Source of the DNA: JABAYQ01 sp018608925 | GTDB taxonomy: Bacteria > Bacteroidota > Bacteroidia > Flavobacteriales > UBA7312 | Assembly: GCA_037625715.1 (NCBI GenBank) | Contig: JASJHQ010000028.1 | Span: 1-33,346, forward strand | Direction of reading: 5' to 3' | Length of the DNA stretch: 33,346 nucleotides | In this document: one piece after another, positions 1 through 6,983 of the stretch | Position numbering within the stretch: position 1 is the first letter of the stretch | Layout: each line of letters opens with the position of its first letter | Notes under the pieces: model-generated | What the model was told of the DNA's origin: nothing | What the model saw: the letters and a program-made list of their open reading frames with translations, nothing else | Database searches by the model: none | Position numbers and translations under genes: made by a program

Positions 1-122
1 CAGCAAAAAAAAAGTAATTTTTTCATTTTATTAAGTAATAAATTATGCCTATTCTGTTTAAATTCTTTTCGGCAACCGCACATAAAGTATTATAAAAATA
101 AAATAATATTTTTATTTCTAAC

Positions 123-156
123 AAAAAAAAGCCCCTATATACCGAGAAGGGCTTTT
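123..156 (-). terminator. Rho-independent terminator of dnaK
   Basis: Read on the minus strand, an 8-base arm (AAAAGCCC) pairs with GGGCTTTT across a loop of about 14 bases, and a run of T follows. The arms lie at 127-134 and 149-156, and the hairpin starts about 20 bases past the dnaK stop. The GC core next to an A/T-rich outer stem and a T-tract is the classic intrinsic terminator layout. The remaining bases 1-122 are AT-rich and show no gene I can support. Confidence 0.85.
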
Positions 157-175
157 AAACTAGAGTAAAAAAAAC

Positions 176-2074
176 TTATTTTTCTTCTTTCACTTCTTCA
201 AATTCTACATCAGTTACATCATCAGCAGACGCTTCTGGTGCAGGCTGACCTTCAGGGCTTGGCTGGCCTTCTTGAGTGTCTTTATACATCTCTTCAGAAG
301 CCGCACTCCATGCGGTGTTAATTGTTTCCATTGCAGAATCAATAGCCGTAAGATCTTTGCTCTCATGAGCTTTTTTCAATTCGACTAAAGCAGCTTCGAT
401 TGGAGCTTTTTTATCATCCGATAATTTTTCTCCAAATTCCTTAAGTTGTTTTTCTGTTTGGAAAATCATAGCATCAGCGCCATTAATTTTCTCAGCAGTT
501 TCTTTCACTTTTTTATCAGAATCAGCATTTGCTTCTGCTTCTTTTTTCATTCTTTCGATTTCCTCATCAGATAAACCAGAAGAAGCTTCAATTTTAATGT
601 TTTGCTCTTTTCCTGTTGCTTTATCTTTGGCAGATACTTGCAATATTCCGTTAGCATCAATATCAAAAGTTACTTCGATCTGAGGAACTCCTCTTTGTGC
701 TGGTGGAATATCAGACAATTGAAATCTTCCAATAGTCTTGTTATCGTTAGCCATAGGGCGCTCTCCTTGCAATACGTGAATATCAACCGCAGGTTGGTTA
801 TCAGCAGCAGTAGAAAAAACTTCCGATTTTTTAGTTGGTATAGTAGTATTTGATTCTATAAGCTTAGTCATTACACCACCCATAGTTTCAATACCTAAAG
901 AAAGCGGAGTAACATCTAAAAGTAAAACATCTTTTACATCACCGGTAAGTACACCACCCTGAATAGCTGCACCAATAGCAACAACTTCATCTGGGTTAAC
1001 GCCTTTAGAAGGCTCTTTTCCGAAAAATTCTTTTACAATATTTTGAATTGCAGGAATTCTTGTAGAACCACCTACTAAAATAACTTCATCGATATCGCTC
1101 TTAGAAAGACCTGCATCTTTTAATGCTTGCTGACAAGGAGATAAAGTAGCTTGTATAAGCTTATCTGCTAATTGCTCAAACTGTGCTCTTGTAAGTGTTC
1201 TTACTAAGTGCTTAGGGCCTGAAGCGGTTGCAGTAACATAAGGTAGGTTAATTTCTGTTTGAGCACCTGAGGATAACTCTACTTTAGCTTTTTCAGCAGC
1301 TTCCTTCAACCTTTGAAGAGCCATCGGATCTTTTCTTAGATCAATTCCTTCTTCAGAATTAAACTCGTCCGCCAACCAATCAATTAAGACTTGGTCAAAA
1401 TCATCTCCACCTAAGTGAGTGTCTCCGTTTGTAGATTTAACTTCAAAAACACCATCTCCAAGTTCAAGAATAGAAACATCAAAAGTTCCTCCACCTAAGT
1501 CGAATACAGCAATAGTTTTATCCTGATCGGCTTTGTCTAAACCGTAAGCTAATGCTGCTGCAGTTGGCTCATTAATAATTCTACTAACTTTTAAACCAGC
1601 AATCTCACCAGCTTCTTTAGTAGCCTGACGTTGTGCGTCATTAAAGTATGCAGGAACTGTTACTACAGCTTCCGAAATTTCTGTTCCTAAATAGTCTTCA
1701 GCAGTTTTCTTCATTTTCTGAAGTACCATTGCAGAAATCTCTTGAGGAGTATATAATCTGTCGTCAATTTTTACTCTAGGAGTATCATTTTCGCCTTTTT
1801 CTATTTTGTAAGGAACACGACCAATCTCTTTAGACATCTTGCTAAACGACTCACCCATAAATCTTTTTATAGATGAAATTGTTTTTTCAGGATTCGTAAT
1901 TGCTTGTCTTTTTGCTGGATCCCCTACTTTTCTTTCGCCACCATCAACAAATGCAACAATAGAAGGAGTTGTTCTTTTACCTTCGCTATTTGGAATAACT
2001 ACAGGCTCATTCCCTTCCATTACAGAAACGCATGAGTTAGTTGTTCCTAAGTCAATACCAATAATTTTGCTCAT
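176..2074 (-). CDS. dnaK: Molecular chaperone DnaK (Hsp70)
   Basis: ATP-dependent cytoplasmic chaperone that binds unfolded peptides and works with DnaJ and GrpE. The 632-residue length is normal for bacterial DnaK. The ATPase domain shows the first phosphate loop IDLGTTNS at residues 7-14, the second phosphate motif FDLGGGTFDVS near 191-201 and the adenosine motif VGGSTRIPA in the C-terminal half of that domain. The substrate-binding domain and lid follow, and the protein ends in an acidic EEVKEEK-type tail. No dnaJ or grpE lies within the window. A terminator follows the gene, and an upstream gap of about 120 bases suggests its own promoter. I see no CIRCE-like inverted repeat there. Identification is essentially certain. 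Confidence 0.99.
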   Translation of the reverse strand: MSKIIGIDLGTTNSCVSVMEGNEPVVIPNSEGKRTTPSIVAFVDGGERKVGDPAKRQAITNPEKTISSIKRFMGESFSKMSKEIGRVPYKIEKGENDTPRVKIDDRLYTPQEISAMVLQKMKKTAEDYLGTEISEAVVTVPAYFNDAQRQATKEAGEIAGLKVSRIINEPTAAALAYGLDKADQDKTIAVFDLGGGTFDVSILELGDGVFEVKSTNGDTHLGGDDFDQVLIDWLADEFNSEEGIDLRKDPMALQRLKEAAEKAKVELSSGAQTEINLPYVTATASGPKHLVRTLTRAQFEQLADKLIQATLSPCQQALKDAGLSKSDIDEVILVGGSTRIPAIQNIVKEFFGKEPSKGVNPDEVVAIGAAIQGGVLTGDVKDVLLLDVTPLSLGIETMGGVMTKLIESNTTIPTKKSEVFSTAADNQPAVDIHVLQGERPMANDNKTIGRFQLSDIPPAQRGVPQIEVTFDIDANGILQVSAKDKATGKEQNIKIEASSGLSDEEIERMKKEAEANADSDKKVKETAEKINGADAMIFQTEKQLKEFGEKLSDDKKAPIEAALVELKKAHESKDLTAIDSAMETINTAWSAASEEMYKDTQEGQPSPEGQPAPEASADDVTDVEFEEVKEEK

Positions 2075-2095
2075 ATTTATATAATTTAATTAATT

Positions 2096-2124
2096 CAAAG
2101 TTTACAATTAGACCTAATTGCAAA
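2096..2124 (-). promoter_or_regulatory. Possible dnaK promoter
   Basis: On the minus strand a TTTG (2124-2121) is followed after 17 bases by AAACTTTG (2103-2096), which differs from the Bacteroidota -7 consensus TAnnTTTG at one position. It would start transcription about 20 bases before the dnaK ATG. The spacing is slightly short and the match imperfect, so this is only a candidate. No heat-shock operator is visible. Confidence 0.35.
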
Positions 2125-2195
2125 GAGTATGCCAAAGAAGACAAAAGAAAAAAAACAGGAAATAATGACAGAAGGTTAGGACAGCTTGTCAGCAA

Positions 2196-3245
2196 TTAAG
2201 GATTGGTAAAGTCTAAATCTTGAGTTATTTCTCCGTTAGCTAATTCTACCAAAGACTCATTACCTAATTTAAGACCTTCTAACTTGGCGTTTAAACGAGA
2301 AGAAAAAATTCCAATTCCGTTTTCAATATTGGTAAAAGAAGGCGGATCTTGAAATAACAAACCAGGCAAATTATTTATTGAAACATATTGAGAGATAGCC
2401 TCTCCACCTACAACAAATCTAAATTCAATACCTCCTACCCAACTACTAGATTCTGGCAAACCATCGTTTAGTTCTTCAGCGTTGATTCTGGTAACAGAAG
2501 TATTTTCTTCAATAGAGTTTTTTACAAAATAATAAAAGCTTTCACCACCTAATTCTAATTTCATCGACTCTCCTCCATTGGCATTTTGAGATTGCCTTTC
2601 AGAAAAAGATTGTTCTATATAATTATAGGTAACCTCTCCAGTTAATTGACTTTTTTCAAGATAATAAAAACGTAAATAAGGTTTATAGATTCTTGCGTTT
2701 GCAGAAGACTCCCACCTTAAAGTATAATTTCGGTACTCATCATTCTTAAAAAAGTTAACATCACCAAAACCAGGACTTATATCTAAGTCCGATATCAATT
2801 CAGTGTTAGATCGAACAATATTATCCGTATCTAAATTACGCACAATTAAATGGTAAACTAATTCTGTATTTAAATTTTCAGTAGTAATGTACTCAACGGA
2901 ATATTCGGTTGAGAAGATAGTATCTGCTCCAGCACTAAATCTATTGTCTGTAACAGTATATTCCAACTCAATTGTTTGAATAGTGTCCTGATCTAAGACA
3001 CCAAAAAGCATCACTTCTAAATCATTTTCACCGTAATAAATTGAATCGGCTTCTTGAGCTAAAACATAGGCACTTTCATTTCCTAAAAATGCTTTATAAA
3101 CAATAACACTCTGAGTATCAATAGATTGATCTAGCAATCCGTAAACAACTGTTGTTTCTTTCCAATCAGCGTTGACATCAAAATCAGTTTCGCAAGAAGT
3201 AAAAATCAGAAAGACTGTAAAGATTAATAGTAATGATATTTTCAT
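2196..3245 (-). CDS. Unrecognised secreted lipoprotein
   Basis: I do not recognise a named family. The 349-residue product starts with a lipoprotein signal peptide: Lys at position 2, a hydrophobic core, then FTSC with the lipidated cysteine at residue 18 and acidic residues (CETD) just after it. In Bacteroidota, acidic residues after the cysteine are associated with export of lipoproteins to the cell surface. The remainder is rich in beta-strand-like, Asp/Asn/Ser/Thr-rich sequence with no transmembrane segment, and resembles extracellular beta-sandwich proteins of the phylum. The gene stands alone between dnaK and the divergent coiled-coil gene. Its ATG is fixed by the signal peptide, which makes the promoter placed almost directly in front of it notable. 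Confidence 0.8.
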   Translation of the reverse strand: MKISLLLIFTVFLIFTSCETDFDVNADWKETTVVYGLLDQSIDTQSVIVYKAFLGNESAYVLAQEADSIYYGENDLEVMLFGVLDQDTIQTIELEYTVTDNRFSAGADTIFSTEYSVEYITTENLNTELVYHLIVRNLDTDNIVRSNTELISDLDISPGFGDVNFFKNDEYRNYTLRWESSANARIYKPYLRFYYLEKSQLTGEVTYNYIEQSFSERQSQNANGGESMKLELGGESFYYFVKNSIEENTSVTRINAEELNDGLPESSSWVGGIEFRFVVGGEAISQYVSINNLPGLLFQDPPSFTNIENGIGIFSSRLNAKLEGLKLGNESLVELANGEITQDLDFTNP

Positions 3246-3249
3246 TATG

Positions 3250-3280
3250 CAAATTTATAATTTATATTTATACTTTCAAA
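3250..3280 (-). promoter_or_regulatory. Consensus Bacteroidota promoter for the lipoprotein gene
   Basis: On the minus strand TTTG (3280-3277), a 19-base spacer and TAAATTTG (3257-3250) match the Bacteroidota -33/-7 consensus TTTG-N19-TAnnTTTG exactly. The -7 box ends only four bases before the ATG at 3245, so the predicted transcript would have almost no 5' untranslated region. The match is seen directly; the start site is inferred from the known distance of the -7 box. Confidence 0.6.
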
Positions 3281-3322
3281 TGTGATTTACACATGTTACA
3301 TTTACTCAAACTAAAATTCAAA

Positions 3323-5485
3323 ATGAAAAAATATTTATTACTACTTATAAGCCTAGTTGTTACAAGTACAGCTATGAGTCAACAAATCTCTCTAACTAAC
3401 TTCAACACAGAGGTTTTTATAGAAAATTTCAGCTCTAAATCTCCTCTATTTAGCTTCGAAACTACATCAGAAAACTACTTTATAGTAGACGACGGAGACC
3501 TGTTTTTAAGTAGGAATAATAAGCTTTCTGACTATACTATTTTCTCTTCAACGCCTTTTAGCGAAGAAAATTATAAGCTTAAAACATCAATTAAATTAAT
3601 ACCTACAAATTCTAAAGAATCATATGTTGGTATTCTTTTAAATACTCAATTAGATGGAAATGGACTAGTATCCGTAGAAATAAATAGCAAAAAGGAATAC
3701 CGCGTTAGACAAATAAACAATGGTGACAGTAAATACTTAAGTGGAAATAGAGATAATGAAGGATGGATTGCTAATGATTTCATAAAAGAAAATGGAGAGT
3801 TTAACTATGTTGACATTTTATGTTACAAAGGAAGGTATGACTTATACTTTAACTTTCAATACGTAAATACTTTCGAATCTCCAGAGTATATTACAGGTAG
3901 ATTTGGTTTCCTTATTGGTGCACAAAGTCAAGCAAGAATAGATTACGTTCATATACATAAAGAAGGAGGCAAAGTTTCTACTGTTGACTTTAACAATGCC
4001 AATGACAAAATTTTAAAATTAGAGAATGATATTTTATCATTACAAAAAGACATTAATTCTAACCAAACTTTAGTAGATCAACTAAGAGCAGAGAACAGTA
4101 ATTCTTCTAAAGAATTAAATAACAACAAACAAAGAGAAGCTAATCTTAAATCTGAAAAAGAGGCTTTGGAAAACAAAATAAAGGGTTTAGACTCGAAGCT
4201 AGAAGAAGCTAATGCATATAAAAACAAAATAGCTTCGGAATCAAGCGATTTTAAAAAAGCAATACTTAGCTATGAAAAAACATCAAATAGCTTAGAGAAT
4301 AAGAATGGCGAACTCTTAAACCAATTAGATATAAAAATTAATGAGTTAAGTAAAATTCAGACCAACTTATCTAACTCTACATCAGAACTTAACAAAAAAA
4401 CAATTGAGGTTTCCTCACTAAGCACACAATTAAAACAGTCAGAGCAAAAACTGAAAGACGCCAATAGCTCTAACATTAACTTAAAAAGCTCTAATGGAAA
4501 TTACGAAAGTGAAACTCTAGGACTTAACAGAAAAATAGTTGATCAAGAAAATCAAATAAACAAATCTAAGTCTGAACTCAAAAAACTTGAAGAGCAAGTC
4601 GAAAAATTAAATGGTCAAATAACATCACTTAAAAACTCAACGAATAATATTGAAAACGAAAAAAGAGAGCTTAACAGAGAAATAGTTAGTCAATCAAATC
4701 AGATAAAAAGTCAAGATTTGAAAATTTCCGAATTGAATAGTAAAATTAATTCAATGTCGGATCAGAAAGAAAAAATCAAAGCTCAACTAACTGATGCCAA
4801 TTCTAAAAAAAATGCGTTAACTAAAAAGAATTCTCAATTAAGCAGTAAGTTGTTAGAAAGCGAAAAAAGAGTAGCTAATCAAGAAGTAAAGTCTCAAAAT
4901 TTAGATATTCAAATTAAAAATATCAAAAGTAAAAATTTAAGAAATCAAGAAACAATTGATTTCTTAAATTCTAAAAACAAAACTCTTAATGACTCAATTT
5001 CTTCTCTATTCAAAGACTACTCAATTCTAGTTATGAAAGATGAAGAGTTAAAAGAACTTATAAAAAAGCATAACAAACTAACTATAAATAATCAGGATGA
5101 TATAGCTAGCATGGAAAAGTTGAATCTTGAAAATCAGAAATTAAACTCTCAGTTAGACGAACAAAAACAAATAGCAGCTCAATTTGCTGAATCTTACCGA
5201 TACGAGCTAGAAAAAAGCAAAAAGTTCCAAGAAGAAATTCTAAATTTTCAATCAGAAATAAATACCGAAACCTCAAACAAAACAAATGCAGTTTATAAAA
5301 TTCAGCTAGGTATATTTGATGAAGAAATTAATATTGAAAACTTAGAATTAATAACAAAGATTAATACTGAAAACAACCAGTTCATTTATTTAAGCGGAAG
5401 ATTTGAAAACTATAGTTCTGCAAGAACTTATCTATTGAAAGTTAATGAATTAGGTTTTAATAATGCATTTATTGTTAAATTTTAA
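3323..5485 (+). CDS. Secreted jelly-roll / coiled-coil / SPOR-domain protein
   Basis: The start at 3323 was chosen because MKKYLLLLIS begins a clean signal peptide; an upstream in-frame extension to 3233 has no such logic. The 720-residue product has three parts. Residues about 20-215 look like a LamG or DUF1080-type beta jelly roll. Residues about 225-640 are an almost unbroken coiled coil rich in Lys, Glu, Asn, Ser and Leu. Residues about 655-720 are SPOR-like, with VYKIQLGIF at the first strand and GRFENYSSA before the closing helix and strand. SPOR domains bind denuded septal peptidoglycan, so a periplasmic or outer-membrane-linked envelope role is inferred. The gene ends two bases before panB and is probably cotranscribed with it. 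The exact function is unknown. Confidence 0.75.
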   Translation: MKKYLLLLISLVVTSTAMSQQISLTNFNTEVFIENFSSKSPLFSFETTSENYFIVDDGDLFLSRNNKLSDYTIFSSTPFSEENYKLKTSIKLIPTNSKESYVGILLNTQLDGNGLVSVEINSKKEYRVRQINNGDSKYLSGNRDNEGWIANDFIKENGEFNYVDILCYKGRYDLYFNFQYVNTFESPEYITGRFGFLIGAQSQARIDYVHIHKEGGKVSTVDFNNANDKILKLENDILSLQKDINSNQTLVDQLRAENSNSSKELNNNKQREANLKSEKEALENKIKGLDSKLEEANAYKNKIASESSDFKKAILSYEKTSNSLENKNGELLNQLDIKINELSKIQTNLSNSTSELNKKTIEVSSLSTQLKQSEQKLKDANSSNINLKSSNGNYESETLGLNRKIVDQENQINKSKSELKKLEEQVEKLNGQITSLKNSTNNIENEKRELNREIVSQSNQIKSQDLKISELNSKINSMSDQKEKIKAQLTDANSKKNALTKKNSQLSSKLLESEKRVANQEVKSQNLDIQIKNIKSKNLRNQETIDFLNSKNKTLNDSISSLFKDYSILVMKDEELKELIKKHNKLTINNQDDIASMEKLNLENQKLNSQLDEQKQIAAQFAESYRYELEKSKKFQEEILNFQSEINTETSNKTNAVYKIQLGIFDEEINIENLELITKINTENNQFIYLSGRFENYSSARTYLLKVNELGFNNAFIVKF

Positions 5486-5487
5486 AA

Positions 5488-6306
5488 ATGTCTATACACA
5501 AGAAATCTTATAAAAAAATCACTACGCATTCATTAAAAGAAATGAAAATGAATGGTGAAAAAATATCAATGCTTACAGCATACGACTATACCTTAGCCAA
5601 AATTGTTGACAAAGGAGGAGTAGATGTAATATTAGTTGGCGACTCTGCATCAAACGTTATGGCAGGTCACGAGACAACACTTCCTATTACCTTAGATCAA
5701 ATGATTTACCACGCATCTTCTGTAGTAAGAGCCGTAGATAGAGCTTTAATTGTGGCAGATATGCCATTTGGCTCTTACCAAGGTAATTCTAAAGAAGCTT
5801 TAAGCTCTGCTATTAGAATTATGAAAGAGTCAGGTGCTCATTCTGTTAAGCTAGAGGGAGGTAAAGAAATAATAGAATCAGTTGAAAGAATACTAACTGC
5901 AGGCATACCTGTAATGGGACATTTAGGATTAACTCCTCAGTCCATATATAAATTTGGCACCTACACAGTTAGAGCCAAACAAGACGAAGAAGCTGACAAA
6001 CTAATCGAAGACGCTTTACTTCTAGAAAAAACAGGATGTTTTGCAATTGTTTTAGAAAAAATACCATCTGTTCTAGCTAAAAAAGTTGCTGAAACAGTAA
6101 GCATACCTGTAATTGGAATTGGAGCTGGAAAAGATGTAGATGGCCAAGTATTGGTACTGCATGACATGATTGGAATGACCCATGAATTTAGCCCAAGATT
6201 TTTACGTCGATATTTAAATCTATTTGAAGATATAAAGTCTGCAGTAGAAAATTATGTTACTGATGTAAAAACAGTTGACTTCCCTAATGAAAAAGAACAA
6301 TACTGA
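5488..6306 (+). CDS. panB: 3-methyl-2-oxobutanoate hydroxymethyltransferase
   Basis: First committed step of pantothenate (coenzyme A) synthesis: transfers a hydroxymethyl group from 5,10-methylene-tetrahydrofolate to 2-oxoisovalerate, giving ketopantoate. The 272-residue length is typical. Family landmarks are present: MLTAYDY near residue 28, the metal-binding Asp in GDS (D52), a second Asp in ADMPFGSY (D91), the Glu in KLEGG (E123), GHLGLTPQS near 144 and GIGAG in the C-terminal third. The ATG lies two bases after the coiled-coil gene, and the stop shares a base with the next start (TGATG), so translational coupling on both sides is likely. No other pantothenate genes are present in the window. 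Confidence 0.98.
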   Translation: MSIHKKSYKKITTHSLKEMKMNGEKISMLTAYDYTLAKIVDKGGVDVILVGDSASNVMAGHETTLPITLDQMIYHASSVVRAVDRALIVADMPFGSYQGNSKEALSSAIRIMKESGAHSVKLEGGKEIIESVERILTAGIPVMGHLGLTPQSIYKFGTYTVRAKQDEEADKLIEDALLLEKTGCFAIVLEKIPSVLAKKVAETVSIPVIGIGAGKDVDGQVLVLHDMIGMTHEFSPRFLRRYLNLFEDIKSAVENYVTDVKTVDFPNEKEQY

Positions 6307-6983
6307 TGGTAAATGTCCTATACGAGGATAATCATATAATTGCAGTTAACAAAAGACCTTCTGACATTATTCAAGGAGATAAAACTGGAGACAAACCACT
6401 TGGCGAGTTCGTAAAAGATTATATTAAAAAAAAATACGACAAACCCGGAGAAGTTTATCTAGGGGTTGTTCATAGAATTGATAGGCCAGTAAGCGGAGTT
6501 ATTTTATTTGCAAAAACAAGCAAGGCTCTAAGCCGATTAAATAAGCTTTTTCAAGAAAGAGCCGTTAAGAAAACATACTGGGCAGTAGTTAAAAACAAGC
6601 CAGCTGAAGAAAACAGTCGACTTGTCCATTATCTTAAAAAAAATCAACAAAAGAATAAATCTTTCGCTTTTAATAGAGAGGAAAATGGAGCATTGCTATC
6701 AGAACTTGATTACAAACTAATTAAATCCCTTGATTCCTTTTATTTGCTAGAAGTAAAACCTAAAACCGGGAGACATCACCAAATTAGAGTGCAGTTATCT
6801 TCAATTGGAAGTCCAATAAAAGGTGACATAAAATATGGATCTAAAAGAACGAACTCCGATGCCAGCATTCATCTACACGCTAGAAAAATTGAATTCATTC
6901 ATCCAATAAAAAAAGAAAAAATTGAAATTATTGCTCCACCACCACCAAAGGATTCTATTTGGAAAGCTTGTCTGAGCTCTTAA
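6306..6983 (+). CDS. RluA-family RNA pseudouridine synthase
   Basis: Isomerises uridine to pseudouridine in structured RNA. At 225 residues it is a catalytic domain only, with no N-terminal S4 RNA-binding domain. The catalytic signature is HRIDRPVSG, with the catalytic aspartate at residue 59; FAKTSKAL follows as in RluA, and the C-terminal motif GRHHQIRVQL is intact. It could act on rRNA or tRNA, and the target cannot be told from sequence. It overlaps panB by one base. Its stop codon overlaps the stop of convergent priA through a shared TTAA at 6980-6983, so there is no room for a dedicated terminator. Confidence 0.95.
   Translation: MVNVLYEDNHIIAVNKRPSDIIQGDKTGDKPLGEFVKDYIKKKYDKPGEVYLGVVHRIDRPVSGVILFAKTSKALSRLNKLFQERAVKKTYWAVVKNKPAEENSRLVHYLKKNQQKNKSFAFNREENGALLSELDYKLIKSLDSFYLLEVKPKTGRHHQIRVQLSSIGSPIKGDIKYGSKRTNSDASIHLHARKIEFIHPIKKEKIEIIAPPPPKDSIWKACLSS

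Noticed and set aside
176..2195. Heat-shock regulatory repeat (CIRCE) upstream of dnaK
   Set aside because: I looked for a nine-base inverted repeat of the CIRCE type before the ATG and found none.
3233..3322. Longer N-terminus of the coiled-coil protein
   Set aside because: The extra 30 residues have no signal-peptide logic and overlap the start of the divergent lipoprotein gene; the ATG at 3323 begins a clean signal peptide.
5961..6167. Short minus-strand open frame within panB
   Set aside because: It lies wholly inside a well-identified gene and has no recognisable features.
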